Source: Monodelphis domestica
Lineage: Eukaryota > Chordata > Mammalia > Didelphimorphia > Didelphidae
Direction of reading: 5' to 3'
Length of the DNA: 64,000 bases
NCBI RefSeq assembly: GCF_027887165.1
Contig: NC_077227.1
Location: 63,855,607-63,919,606 of the forward strand
Below, in pieces: positions 31,090-43,384 of this stretch; within the stretch, counting starts at the first letter, position 1; each line of letters opens with the position of its first letter. The notes below the pieces were generated by a model that was not told where the DNA came from, ran no database searches, and saw nothing but the letters and a program-made list of their open reading frames with translations. The translations under genes and the position numbers were made by a program.

Positions 31090-31480
31090 ATTCTAATTAA
31101 GCTTGATGTTAGGGAAAGAAACCTGAATTTGGAGTCAAAAGAGCTAGATTTGGGTCATTGTTAATAGGTCTAGTCCTAGAAGGGATCTCAAAGACCATCC
31201 AATTGAAGTCCCTCATTTTATAGATCAGAACACCAAGGTCATGAGAAATTAAGTAATTTGTTCAAGGTCCCCCAGTATGAATGTATAAAAGGTGGGACAT
31301 AAACTCAGGCTCTTTTTCTCAGTCCAAATGACTCATTCCACTGTACAACACTGTCTTCCTGAAATATTTTTGCCCCTTTGTAATCATGAGTTAAAGTCTG
31401 TGAATCTTAGTTTCTTCAGTTGTAAAATTAGGGGATTGGGCAAGATCTTGAAGATTCTTTCCAACTCTGGAATCCCACTA
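31090..31480. repeat. MIR on the plus strand split by a minus-strand MIR
   Basis: The plus-strand head (GAATTTGGAGTCAAAAGAGC) at 31115 and its 3' half (TCTTAGTTTCTTCAGTTG) at 31404 flank a minus-strand copy at about 31165-31345 (CCTCATTTTATAGATCAG). This is a simple nested pair. Confidence 0.5.
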
Positions 31481-32124
31481 TTTTTACCTTATTAAATGAA
31501 AAAACATTCAACTTTGGCTTAGATGAGCCCTGAAAACTAGCTTGGATCCTTTAAAATTACTGGAAAATATTAAGCTCATAGTTATTTTTAAAAAAAAATC
31601 TTATTGGTTTGATTGATCCAGGGGCTATGTCACTAAAAACAAAATTTCAACAAGGTAAGATAGCCTTGGAGTTTGCAAGGTCTTTCAGGCTTCTTATCAC
31701 CCAAACTGTCCCCTCCATATACATGTTAACATCAATGATCATCCATAGGTGTTTGTTTAATTGAATTTTAAGAGCACATTTGAGAATAAGTATTGCCTTC
31801 CAGGGATATTCCCATAAGACCCACAAGGGGCATCCCTATTGATTTTATTTTTGAACTACACCAGGCAGAGAAATAGGAAAGCACTGGTTTTACAGCTGAA
31901 AAGTCTTATATAGAACTTCATTGTAATCCAAAATAGGGTGCCCAATATGCCATGACAGTACTGGAAGTAAGACACTTTCACACATGAGTACACACTTTAC
32001 ATGTGTGAGTATGCCTATTTACATATGGATGTACATAGACACTGTTATGAAGAAGAGATAAGTATAGTAGAAGAGAGGAAAGTTTACAGTGCACTGATGC
32101 ATGAGACCTGATGATGGAAGATTA
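31481..32124. other. No recognised feature
   Basis: AT-rich; ACACATGAGTACACAC-type text near 31980-32010 only. Confidence 0.45.
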
Positions 32125-32395
32125 ATAACTCATGTTGTTATTGTTCTTGTCCATTCTTATCCAATTCTTCGTATCCCCATTTTGGGTTTTCTTGGCAAAG
32201 ATCCTAGAGCAGCTTGCCATTTCCTTCTGCAGCTAATTTTATAGATGAGGAAACTGAGGTAAACAGGGTAAAGTGACTTGCTCAGAGTCACACATTTAAT
32301 AAGTGTCTGAGGTTGGATCTGAACTCATGAAAAGGAATTTTCCTGATTCCAAGCAAAGGGCTCTAGCCACTGCATTATTTGCTGCCTCCTTCTTG
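32125..32395 (-). mobile_element. MAR1-type SINE
   Basis: A near full-length minus-strand copy with GTTGTTATTGTTCTTGTCC at the tail end, GGTTTTCTTGGCAAAGATCC in the core, GAGGAAACTGAGGTAAACAG, and a decayed head near 32360-32395. Confidence 0.82.
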
Positions 32396-32609
32396 TATAT
32401 AGAGCACTTTAGCATGTTTTAATGTGTTTGGTTTAGCTGGATTCCTTTAGGATTCAGGAATTATAGTTTCTTCAGAATAGAAAGAGATTACATGGATTCC
32501 AAACTTAAAAAGGATCACCTCTGTAATAATCTGAATAAATGGCCATCTGGTCTTTGTTTGAACTAGGAGCAGTAAGATATTTTATTCTCTGCAGACATGA
32601 ATAGAGGGA

Positions 32610-32840
32610 ACTTGTTTTCCAGATAAAGTTTTGGACCCAGAAGGAGCTGGGATTATATCTTGACTGATATTGTAGCTATACAACTGTGAGTAAGTCATTT
32701 AAATTCTCCATTGTCTAGGCAATTCATTAAGACTATAAATTTCAGAGAAGGCACTAATCTGCATCCAGAGAGAATGTTTCCTTACCTTGGGAATTCACTA
32801 TTCTAATGAAATAACAGGTCAAGACCTTATCTCTATTATC
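32610..32840 (+). mobile_element. tRNA-headed SINE with RTE-like tail
   Basis: Head region decayed; the tail has AGACTATAAATTTCAGAGAAG, CTGCATCCAGAGAGAATG and CTAATGAAATAACAGGTC. Same family as 19660-19905. Confidence 0.6.
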
Positions 32841-32931
32841 TAACTTTAAATAAACTAACCATTTCAAAATGATCAAGTGAAGTAAGATGATTCCTGAAAA
32901 GAAATTATATATTAATTGAAGATGAGAACAT

Positions 32932-33128
32932 CTAAGTAGCACAGTAGATAGAACATCAGGCTGGAATTAGGTGGACTTGGACTTACTTCTGGTCTCAGAC
33001 ACTTACTAGCTATTTGGCCTTGGGCAAGTCATTTAACCCCAATTGTCTAGCCCTTACTACTTTTCTATCTTAGATTTTATTTTATACTAAGATAGGAGGT
33101 GTTATTCAAAAATAATAATAGTTAAAAA
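32932..33128 (+). mobile_element. tRNA-derived SINE, diverged
   Basis: The head has TAGCACAGTAGATAGA, followed by TGGGCAAGTCATTTAACCCC and an AATAATAATA tail. It is the same family as 18057-18247 but more diverged. No convincing target duplication was seen. Confidence 0.75.
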
Positions 33129-34769
33129 TAAAAATGTGAGTACAATGGAACAACAAGAAAATGGTACAACTGATATTTATTATTACTAATACACACTCTC
33201 CCTGAGCCATACTATAACAAGGTAAAAACAATGACTTTCTACTTAGATCTCTACAGACAAGGCCAGTCAAAGACTATCGAAATTATGCAGAAGAGTATTT
33301 GAAATATATATATATATATATATATATACATTTACATCCATTGCTATTAGTCATAAAACTTACACTAAGTGGAATTTATACCTTGAGATAACAGCAAATA
33401 ATAGGATGAAGCAATCATGGTTAATGAATTAAGATTTTGTTTGTTGAAAACAACATGTATGTCACCTATGAAAACTAAATTTTGACACTTACAAAAAATT
33501 CCCAGGAAACAAGAATTTTATAACTTACTGAAATTTTTTTCTTCCAAAAAAAAGAATTTCAGTGTTTTTTCAACCTATATGTTCAAAATATTAATGCAGC
33601 ACTTTCTGATTTGTTTGCAAGGATAATTAACATCAGGAAAAATAGAAATTTGTTAACCAATAAGAAACAACCAAATAAGGGGCCCCTAGAGGCCTATTCC
33701 TATCCTCATTCTTTGTGACTCCCAATACAATTCTTACCAACTGATTTATTGACTGATTATATAAATATGTGAAAATAATGCTATATGATGATTTTTCTCT
33801 ATCCCCCATTTACAAAAGCAAACTCTTCCTTTGTCTGAAGTGAGAGTAATATTTTTTTAAATCTGGGTTGGGCCAGGAAGAAGGAGAGAGGGAAAAAAGC
33901 AGTTTAAAGAAATGAGGACATGTACTTGATTCTACCTTATTTCCATACAGAAATAAGCTTCATTTGAACATTTTTTGGTGTCTTGAATTCTTTCCTTCCC
34001 TCCCCTTCCTCCTTGCTGAAACAGTAAAAACAATTTTAACATCTTAAAATCAATAGCGATAGGCTTCATTTCAGAGTTGCTAAAGAATAAAGAACATGTT
34101 GGTGATAGCATCTAATGGCCTTTCATTCTCTGCCTCTACCTCATCGCTTCCATATCCTACCAAGCCATTGAAAAGCACCTCTAAGCAACTAAAAGGTATG
34201 GATGATAAACTGATAGAGTCATAAAAAGAGACATTGCCAGGCAAAGCAGCTGCTCTGACAACAGACTAATGGAATAAAGGCAAGGAAGGTGGCATCAGAG
34301 CCTGGAGGTGGCGACACTGAAAGGGTGGCAAGTGTCCAGATCTAGGGACCTTCAGTTACTGGCTCAGATGGTCATAAGATAAACACACGAGCCACCTGGC
34401 AGCATTTCTTGTCAGAAACACAGATCCATATCATGGCTCCTTTTCTGGCTTCTTATTTATGAGGAAACCTAATAATATTAGGGAATTTAAGCAGAAAAAA
34501 AAATCTTCTGCCTTGTCCTAGAAGATGCTCTACTCTGAGTTCATTACAGTGAATGTGAATTGGCCTTCTTGGCAACCATGGAAGAGACGTTTAAGGTCCA
34601 CTCCCTATACAGCACTAGGATAAGGAACTCAAAATATCTGGAGAAGGCAGAGGAGCAGCAGAAGCAGCAGCAGGAAGAGGACGAGGAGGAAGTGGATGAA
34701 TACAGCGTATTTTCAAATTTACATATATATATAATTAAATTGATACTTTATTATCTCAATATAGCATAT
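33129..34769. other. Long stretch without recognised repeats
   Basis: Apart from the AT microsatellite, none of the usual relics is visible over 1.6 kb. A purine-rich CAG/GAG/GAA patch at 34640-34705 gives a Glu/Gln-rich 75-codon frame (34560-34787) with no splice or family support. Confidence 0.4.
33304..33328. repeat. (AT)12 microsatellite
   Basis: Uninterrupted AT units. Confidence 0.9.
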
Positions 34770-35060
34770 GATATTCCAAGAGACTGAGACCCAGAGAATG
34801 TAATTGATTTGCTGAACATCTTCAACTAGTAAGTATCAGGGGTGAGATTGAAACCAAGGTCTTCCTATCTCTATGTCACCAGAAATGTAGAATTTAGAAT
34901 GTTACATGGAATAAAAATAGATCATCAGGATTAACATACATCCTATATATTTATGGAGAATCACAGAATCCTAAGATGGGAAATGACCTAGAAAGACTAT
35001 CTAGTCCTTCCTCTGATACCCCAAAGCTATAATTAGGGTACTGCAACCAGGAGTTTGACT
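34770..35060 (-). repeat. MIR relic and ancient repeat relic
   Basis: AGACTGAGACCCAGAGAATG and CTAGTAAGTATCAGGGGTG (34775-34850); GAATCACAGAATCCTAAGAT and CTATCTAGTCCTTCCTC (34970-35020). Confidence 0.5.
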
Positions 35061-35798
35061 CAGTGCTGTAAGGATGATATGAGAAAATAGATATTATTTT
35101 ATTAGTTTAGGGATAAGAAGTAAAGTGGCTGGCTTGAGAAAAAGAACTGGAGTTTGAAGGGAAGCTGAGAGAGCATGTTAATTTCAGATGTTGACAGTTA
35201 TAACCATTTTTCTGTGTCATTTACTCTCTCTGGCAGTTGGCAGAGACACACTCTCAGAGACTTTTCTTAGGGCTGGAGGAGGTAACATCTTTGCCTCTCT
35301 CTCTGTCTGAGGGAAAGATCTGAAAGAGCTCAGTGTTTTCCTTTCCCAACTTGGGAAACACTATTGAATACCTATTATGGTTTTATAGATTGTTTAACTA
35401 TGAGAAGATCAAAGAAAAACTCAGAATCCTAACTTGATGCTTGTTGAGACTCAACCAGCTAGCCTTTGCTTTTTTATAATTTGAAGGTGAAGTTAAGATT
35501 TATAAGGATAATAGAGGTAGTTTTAATTTAGATAGTATAAATTTGGGTTAGTCATATCAGGGAGACCTGTGTAATACATGAGTAATACTGTGTAATGTAG
35601 CCTGTGAAATACATGAGAAGTGGTTCCTTATGGAACCAGGTAGTTTATTTGGGTGGATTTAGAATCCCTTAGAATTAGAAATATTTTAATTATCCTTTTA
35701 CATTTCAATAAACATTTTATTTTTATAATGAGTCTCTTTAGCATCCTTGTGCCTGGCCCTGAAGGGAAGTTCACATTTGAGCTTCATTTCATCACTGA

Positions 35799-35831
35799 GG
35801 ATACTTTTGATTACGTCTATCAAAAGTATCC
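35799..35831. repeat. Perfect 13-bp inverted repeat with 7-nt loop
   Basis: GGATACTTTTGAT (35799-35811) and its exact reverse complement ATCAAAAGTATCC (35819-35831) around TACGTCT. A second short stem, GAACCT with AGGTTC, follows at about 35841-35867. Confidence 0.8.
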
Positions 35832-36649
35832 AAACAGTTTGAACCTGATTGGCGAGTTAAAGGTTCTGAACAATTTTGAACCTATATTGGAACAGTTTTT
35901 CCATCTAAATATTTTATTTTTATAACTCACCAATTTGATTTTTACAGTGCACCAACTAAAAAAGTTATCAACTGCACTTATAGTTTGTTTTTTAACAGCA
36001 TGGAAACAACAGTTTAGTATCAAATTAGTGAGAAAAATTAGTTAAAATAGAAAACTCTCAGACTATAGGCAGTTGTTCCTTCCCTGCCCCAGCAAGCTCT
36101 TTCCTCTTTGTTAAGCCTTTGCAGTAATAGTCTTGAATTGATGCATTAAGGTTTCTCTCTTCCCCAACAATATAGTATCTCCTGGGTCATACTTCTTGTC
36201 TTCTACCTTAAGAGTTCTCATGGATACAAAATGCATGGATGCAAAAATTTTGAATTATGGCTATACTTTAAGCACTCAAGAACAGACCCTTATTTTTAGA
36301 TTTTTTTTTTTTGCTTTGTAAATTTTTGTGTTTTGTCATTCTCTATGCCATGTTTTCATTTTATTGGACTATTCAACACATTAACATTTAAAATTATGAT
36401 CAATATGCTTTTGTTTTATCTGTTTATTTTATGCAGATTTCCCCCCTATTATTTTAGGTCAGTACTTAATTTTTAAGTCAATAATTTATTAAACATAGCT
36501 TTGCTGTTCTCCCTCCTTCTAATGAGCTATTTTATTCCAAGTTTCTAGTGTGCCCAAGTTTGCTACTTTTAGAAAAAAATTCCAAATGAAGAAATTATCT
36601 AACATTTTCAAGTTCCATACAAGTTATTTTTACTATTGTCTGACCTAAA

Positions 36650-36765
36650 TGCTCTAATTACAATACAAGCAATTTGTGAGAAAAGGAAACAGAGGCTTAA
36701 AGATTGAAAGTGAATTATCCTAGCCACATTAATGAGGGAGTTGTGGGGATTAGAACAGCAAATAG
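36650..36765 (-). repeat. MIR-like relic
   Basis: GGAAACAGAGGCTTAAAGAT and TTATCCTAGCCACATTAATG. Confidence 0.4.
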
Positions 36766-38139
36766 TGGGAATTGAGTGAACTATACAGACTTCATCTTGT
36801 TACTCATTTTTGGAGCTAGCTCAATTCCTCCCTTATTTGATTATAGGTGTAGGCCATTTTCTGTCTTGTGAGGAAATTTTATTCAGTTTTTGGAATTGTG
36901 AAAAAAATGTTACTGCATTGTTTGAACCTAGTCTTGTATAGTTGGGAAAATGGACTACCCATACCTATTTCTTGAAGATCCTTAACTAAGGACCTAGTTT
37001 ATGCTGAAGAGAAACCCAATCAGATGCAAAGACTGATACAAGGAATGTTTTCACAATTATACATTTTAAGCAACTTATATGATTTATCTAAAAATATGTC
37101 CCATATTGGTGAATCCATTATTGTTTCCATGTTCTTTTGATTGTTTATAGAAATTTGGGGAAAGTAGGACACCTTTTTTCTGATTTCATGGAATTGTGCC
37201 AGTTTGCTTTTCTCTTCTCAACTTGTACAGTCCCTAATCTCTCCTGCAATGAGAAATCAGATTGCCTAATTTTATACCCTGGTTGTTTTCATTTAATTAA
37301 ATGGTACTGTTTGATTAATTGTTTTTAATTTACAAAATCCTGTCTTCCTCTATATTTGGAGTCTAGTGACAAAACTAAGGGGACCTGTTTCAAGTTTGTT
37401 GAGCAGTTGTCCTCCATTGCTTAATAAAGCAATATGATCAGAAACTTGAACCTCTGTCTCCTCAATCATTTCATATTTTACCCACCATAATAGAGAGTAT
37501 CAGAGCTGGTCCTTGAACTCAAAGTCATCGATGCTAAAAAATCTCCCAAAACTCCTCTATCTCAGTCTCCTCCTGAATGATCCTTCAGGACACTTCTGAG
37601 TGCAAAGTAATAGGAAGAACCTCAAATGGGCAAGTAGATGAAAGCCAAAGCTTGGATTCATATCCAAATCCCTTAACTTGGAAGCCAATTCATCTGTTCA
37701 CTGCATTAAACCACCTCAGGCTCTAATTCCTCTGAGTTCATCTTTAAGGGGAGTAGCAGATCCTCTCAAAATCACTTTGGAAGTGGGAGTAGACTCATAA
37801 TATCTCTGTTTCCACATCTCAGTGACCTGGAACCCAAGGACTTGTTCCAATTATCTCAAGCTGACAAAACACCTAGAATGGGACATGTGAATTTTAAATG
37901 AAAGTCAGGACTTGCGATCAGTGTCCATATGGATAAAGAAAGGTGGAACTCATTCCTGAAATGTTTCATGTGGGATGTGAAATTACACTTCTTTTCCAAG
38001 GATCTTGTATGGATTTTCAGATAAAATATCTTAGGCATCCTTCTTGTCATAATTTGCAGAATTCTTTTTAAGTTAGGGGTTTAAAATGGTACCTCTATGC
38101 TGAAAACTATGGATATTAGACATGAATTATTATCTCTGT

Positions 38140-38600
38140 GAGAGGCAGTAGTGGAAAAGGAACAAAGCTAGGAATATTTAGTTTCAAGTCCTGTCTCTGA
38201 CATGTGTATTCCATGTGATTCCTGAAAATTCTGATAATCTGTCAGTGCTCTAGGCCAGTGGTGTCCAACTCAAATAGAAATAGGAGTCATTAATTTATAT
38301 ATAATGATGCCTGAGGGCCTCATATTGACTTGGTTTTAAAATGTGATATCTGTGTTTTATTGTATTTTTATTTATTTGGTTAAATGTTTCCCAAATAGAT
38401 TTTAACCTGGTTCAAGTCACACTTAGGAGTACTGAGGGCCACATTTACCTGCAATTCTCATGCTTGACATTTATGCTCTAGATGATTCTCCAAGACTATA
38501 AGTTACAGAGAATATGTTGACTTCTTTTGGTAGTCGTAGTTTCATCACATTAGAGTTTTATATTCCAATGAAACCAAGGTTCAGCCCTCATCCATATTTA
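38140..38600 (+). mobile_element. tRNA-headed SINE split by a hAT-like element
   Basis: The first part, 38140-38255, ends CAGTGCTCTAGGC. The second part resumes at 38476 with CTCTAGATGATTCTCCAAGA, then ACTATAAGTTACAGAGAA and CCAATGAAACCAAG. Removing 38256-38475 restores the family order CTCTAG-GC-AATTCTCCAAGAC, which dates the SINE before the DNA element. Confidence 0.7.
38248..38483 (+). mobile_element. Non-autonomous hAT-like DNA element with 8-bp target duplication
   Basis: The body is 38256-38475. It begins CAGTGGTGTCCAACTC and ends GCTTGACATTTATG, whose reverse complement shares the CA-n4-TGTC terminal pattern. Flanking 8-mers CTCTAGGC (38248-38255) and CTCTAGAT (38476-38483) match at six positions, the hAT duplication length. 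No transposase frame is present. Confidence 0.7.
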
Positions 38601-40160
38601 TTAATTATCATAAATTGTCATTATCATCACCATCCATCTCCTGAAAATAATATGGACTCATAAATTTTTAGAAGGTTTTTAGTAAATGTGTCCACCATAA
38701 TGAATAATCAGTTTTTAAACTACATGGAATAAAAAATCCCTTAATATACAATAACTAAGTGGAAGAAATCAAAACAAGTGGGAAGAAGAGAGAGTATATA
38801 TCCTTTCAGTCATCTCATTTGCTGCGAGAATTATCCCAGAGATTCTTTCACTAAGCCTACATGAGATGAAATCCTATCTACAAATTTTTATCCAACTACA
38901 AAATTTGATTGCTTTTACCTTTCTGTACCTGCCAAATATTGATGATAAAATAAAAATAATAGACAACTTGTCCCAGGATTATTTTATGTGACATCCATTG
39001 AGGTCAATAATATAAGTAAAACAAGAAAAGTAACTTTATTTTATAGAATGATCTCTTCAGTCCTAGTGTAAAATTGTGGAACAGATTTTACCAATGAGAA
39101 CTGAGTCAAAGCTTCTCATTTTGAATATCTTTTGAATATTCCAGGCCACTAAAGAAGCTTATTCTTGGGATCTTTGTCTGGCTCAGTGGTATTTTCATGG
39201 CCCCAAAGAATTAAATATAGACAAAGTTATGGAAGAATAGACATGAAACAAGCCACAGGATGAGGAAATCAGATCCTTTCTTAATTCTTTTCATTGGAAC
39301 TGGCCACCTCCTCTGTGTAGAAAGAGATATACAAAAACCTGATGTCAGGTGTTAGGGGATATAAGGAGCAAAATGCTGACATATCTAATAATCCAGGAGA
39401 TTATAATCATATTCATCCATTTTAAAATAAATGTCCACTTTTACTATAACAGATATAATACTGAAAAAAAGCTCTTAGCCTATCATTGTTCAAGTTCTCT
39501 AGTTGTGCTCCCAACCTATCTTTCCATCTATACATATCTCATACTATTTGCTTTACCTTATGCTCCAGGTAAACCAAAACCCTACCATTCCTCAGATGCA
39601 CTTGAAATCCTTCAGGTCCATGGTTGATTCTTCATTCATCAAAGTTGTTTTAGACATGGGGAGGAGGAAGGTACTTTGTCTTTTGCTTTATTTCCTTTTT
39701 CTCTGAAGTCCCTCCTATTGATTTTGGTCCATAGGTTTTTCCTGAAAAGTTGTGAGAGTCAAGACAAGAAGCAAACTGCTGCTCTTCAGTGAGGCTTATT
39801 TCCATTGCTTCCAAAAGGTGTTTTCCCACAAATCAAATCCATTAAAACAAAAAAATCAAGCCAAATTGTTGTTCCTCTGCAGTCACATTGGCATCAGCAT
39901 CTTTTTAAGGCAGATTGAGTTCCAGAGAATTTCAGGGCCTTACAATTATATACTGGCATGAACATTTAGAGTGTACTAATAAGAGTATTTTCTCTCCCCC
40001 ATTCAAAAAGGTTTTCTCTTTGAAATTAGCTGAAAGGGCTCCAAATGTTTAACTGAGAGAGGATTTGAGTGGTAGATGCCTTATTTCTTTAACCACAGGT
40101 CAGGTAATAAAGTTTCAATACCTTCTCTGAAAAAAAATGGTGTTAGAGATTTGTCTAGAA
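38601..40160. other. Mostly unrecognised
   Basis: Only a weak LINE-2-like patch at 39490-39610. Confidence 0.4.
39490..39610 (+). mobile_element. Weak LINE-2-like fragment
   Basis: TATGCTCCAGGTAAACCAAA and CCATTCCTCAGATGC loosely resemble the L2 3' half. It is too short to be sure. Confidence 0.25.
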
Positions 40161-40249
40161 CACAGGTGTCAAATGTATGGTCTCCAGGCCTTTTGCAATC
40201 CACAACACTCCTATATGTGGCCTGAACCAGATTAAAGTGGATGATGCTT
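40161..40249 (-). mobile_element. Truncated hAT-like element, related to 38256-38475
   Basis: Starts CACAGGTGTCAAATG and continues with AATCCACAACACTCCTATA and GCCTGAACCAGATTAAA, the reverse of the right-hand part of the 38 kb element. It breaks off after about 90 bp. Confidence 0.55.
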
Positions 40250-40334
40250 TTGCCATAAAAATGAACCATGATTTGTGTATTCCTGGATGAATCACTGAAG
40301 TTTTCTTCATTCCTCAGCCATTTCTCTTAAACTC

Positions 40335-40620
40335 CAAAATCTTTTGTGGCTCTTTATTGCCTTCTAAGTAAAGTTTGAACTCCTCTCCATCTCATTCAAG
40401 ACTCTCAACATTCTGGCTCCTGGGCACCTTAATTATACCCTCTCATATCATACTTGGTATCCTATGGAGTTTATATTCCAACCACATTAAGTTATTCTGT
40501 CTTAAAGGCATTCTTTATGCCTTATTCCTACCAACTTTTAAAGCTCAATTCAAATGTCTTCTCTATGAATCTTTCCCTAGTCTTTTCAAAGAGTTGTGTG
40601 TATATTCTATAGGGTAAACA
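40335..40620 (+). mobile_element. L2: LINE-2 3' region
   Basis: Has TTATTGCCTTCTAAGTAAAG, TCTCAACATTCTGGCTCC and AAAGCTCAATTCAAATGTC with TGAATCTTTCCCTAGTC, in L2 order. Confidence 0.6.
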
Positions 40621-41334
40621 TTTTATGGGAGTGGAAACATCAAGATTTGGACTGAAGAAAGACAGGGAATCGTGAAAGGGGCTTGGAGAACCTGAAGGCC
40701 AGAGATTGCATTAAGGCAGGAAATTTTAGGGAAGAAGTGGAAGGAAGAGGACAAGTTGAGGAGAAAGAAGAAAAGATCTTGAATATAGGGATTAGAAGAG
40801 GGGAAGAATATATAGAAGAACTCAAGAAGAAGCTAATAAGGCAAGGTAACTAGGATATGTTAAGAAAAATAACTGAAAGTTGAATCTTAGCATCAAAGTT
40901 CTTAGGAGAAGAAAAATGACCATTCTAGAGATGAAGATCCCAAAAAGCATTTTCCCCACACATGTATTCCCTAGGGGTGAACTATTCCAAGAATGGAAAA
41001 GGTTGAAAATCTTCAAAATTTTACAGTGACCTGCATAGAATGTGTTATTTTTACATTTCTGGAAGCTAAGAAGTTGCTCTCAGTTCTCAAAGTTCAGACT
41101 TGGTTCTCTCCTAGAAGACTGAGTACCAAGGAATACCTCACTATTCTATAGGCAATCTGGGAGGATGAGGCGTTGATTTTGAAAAATAAATGAAATGAAA
41201 TGAAAAATGAAAAAAAAATTAACATGAAGACAGAGGGGGGAAAAGGAGGCAAAGGGAAACATCTGTGTCAGGAGGTTGGCTCATGAAAGAATGTCATAGA
41301 GGGAAGAAAGAGAAGGACCACTAAACTCTAGGAG

Positions 41335-41400
41335 CTAAGTATTGTGTGCACAGTGTCTGGTACAGAGAAGGTGCTTAATAAATATTTGTTCATTTATTCA
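41335..41400 (+). mobile_element. L2: LINE-2 3' end
   Basis: GTGTCTGGTACAGAGAAGG followed by TGCTTAATAAATATTTGTTC is the L2 terminus. Confidence 0.55.
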
Positions 41401-41674
41401 AGAAGGATACATATGTCTTTTTAAAGAAGTGGGAGCTACATGCTCTGAAGAGAAGGCAGTTGCTTCAATCCATTAAGGGTCATAGGAAGAAGAGATAGTC
41501 AAGTTGGGTGCCACTCAGTTGAGGGGATTTAATTTTAGGATTCTGAAATATTTTATTATTTATGAATGTATCTGGGTTAGGCCTGTATATGTACCATGGT
41601 TATTGGATAGTATGATTTCACTGGCAATAAGAAGAAATCAAAAGTGATGGCTCTTGAAGTAACCATTAAACACT

Positions 41675-41830
41675 AGTTGAATACCAGCTACATGCTACAT
41701 ACAATGGAAAATACCAAAATAATAAAACATGATCCTCACCCTCATGAAATTTCACAGTCTACTAGGGGAAATAATAGTGCACAACTAACTATAATATGAA
41801 ATATAACACATGAGGAGGTCCAGAATGTTG
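41675..41830 (+). repeat. Ancient interspersed repeat, same family as 22975-23330
   Basis: TACCAGCTACATGCTACATA, CTCATGAAATTTCACAGTC and ACTAGGGGAAATAATAGTG parallel the 23 kb copies. Confidence 0.45.
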
Positions 41831-42769
41831 TGAGATCCTATGTATTGTGAGAGCTATCTCCCTCTACAGGGAATGGGAGTATAGTTGTTCAACTTGATTG
41901 GAGGAAGAATAGATCTCTCCTGTCACTTCTCCTCTCACCAACTCCCACCCACCCACCCATATCCTTTTCCAAAAGAGAACTTAATTTCCACCAAGAAGGG
42001 AAATAGGAAGCTGTGGCTAAAGTTTATTTTATTCTCCTCAGAGAGTGTGGATACCAGGCTAGAATTATATCGATATGTTTCCTTAAATATTGTTATAGAT
42101 GGGGATATAAGTGTATTATGTTTAACTTACAATCACTGATTTGTTCTTGAAGCACAAACCCAAGCTTTATGTCCAAAGCATTATTCCCTTCCCACCTAAT
42201 ACAAGTTTCATGATGAGTAAACATAGCAATTAGCTAAGAAGCTTGTTTGTCCAAATTGAAACCTGCCATTCTTCACTTTATTTCTATCATGAATTTTTCT
42301 CTAATATAAGTAACATAGTGCCAAAACAGAAATAAGAAAAAAATATGCATAAGGTAATATAAACCAGGCAATGCAGAGCAAGGAAGCTCTACCCAAGGGA
42401 GTAAAGGAACTCTGCTCAACAAAGAAAGAGAATCCTAAATCTCACACAAGGGGAAATAGTGTACCAAGCTGTGTAAGGGAATGTGATGGAGATTGCTAGC
42501 TCCTCTCACATGTTCAGAGTTTTTTCTTTCAGCAACTTGAAATGTGGTTTATTTCATTCTTTGAAGCTGGAAGTCAAATGTACCCAAAGTCCAAAGAGGC
42601 TCATTGACTTGAAATAACTAAAAAGACTTGATGAGGCCTCAAAAAATGTCTGAAGAACTGAAGAGACTCTTCTCTCCCCAGTTCTGACCAACTCCATCCC
42701 CTTCTATAGTACTGACAATGCAGAGAAAGTCTCATAGCAATGGTCTTTGGAACTTGGGTTACAAATATA

Positions 42770-42920
42770 TTGAAAGCCAAAAGAGAAGTAAAGTATTTGT
42801 TTAAATCCTACATTCCAAATACTTAGCAGTAGGGATATAAATACCAGTAAGCAAGGCAATCCTTTCCTTAAAGAGCTTACATTCTAATGGAGGAAGATAA
42901 CATATAAAGGCTAATGAGAA
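42770..42920 (+). repeat. Ancient interspersed repeat, same family as 22975-23330
   Basis: ATTCCAAATACTTAGCAGTA, CCTTAAAGAGCTTACATTC and TAATGGAGGAAGATAACA parallel the 23 kb copies. Confidence 0.45.
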
Positions 42921-43384
42921 GGATTGTGGGTAAATTATAAGAGTAGGGGGAAAGCTTCTTGAAGCAATGCAGTAAACAAGGTGAAAGAGGCTAGAGTCCA
43001 GGTGAGAGTGAGTTGAACCAGGATTAAAAAAAAAACATTAAAAAAAATTATTCTAAGGAGGGGAGCCATCAATGAGGAAAGGGGAGCCTTAGGGCTAAAC
43101 TTTCTCAGGGTATCAGTGAGGTAGACTACACTGCCAACCAGAGTTCACTTCAGAATGGAAAAATAGGGAAAGGTTTTATTCATAGATAAGGTAGTATTTG
43201 AAGTTTGTCTTTAAAAATTGATAATATTTTGCAGGTGAATATGGGAAGGGATAGCATATTCCAAATATAGAGGAAAGAATGAAGAAATATTGAGATGAGG
43301 AAGCAAGAAGCACGTTTAGAAATAGAAAATTGTCTCATTTTGTTAGAGAATAGAAGAGGAATGAAGGTTGGAAAAGCTTCATAG

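Larger units (their letters stand above)
35061..38139. other. Largely unrecognised, possible LTR remnants
   Basis: Has AATAAA at about 35708 in TTTCAATAAACATTTTATTT. TGAAGGGAAG occurs at 35155-35164 and 35760-35769, which could flank an old LTR. Also the hairpin at 35799 and one MIR-like relic. No coding signal. Confidence 0.35.
40621..43384. other. Mostly unrecognised
   Basis: Purine-rich at 40640-40830, an AAATG run at 41185-41210, an L2 end at 41335-41400, and two ancient-repeat copies; otherwise unrecognised. Confidence 0.4.

Noticed and set aside
34560..34787. Glu/Gln-rich frame that might be an exon
   Set aside because: A purine-rich triplet patch explains the composition; no splice signals or partner exons were seen.
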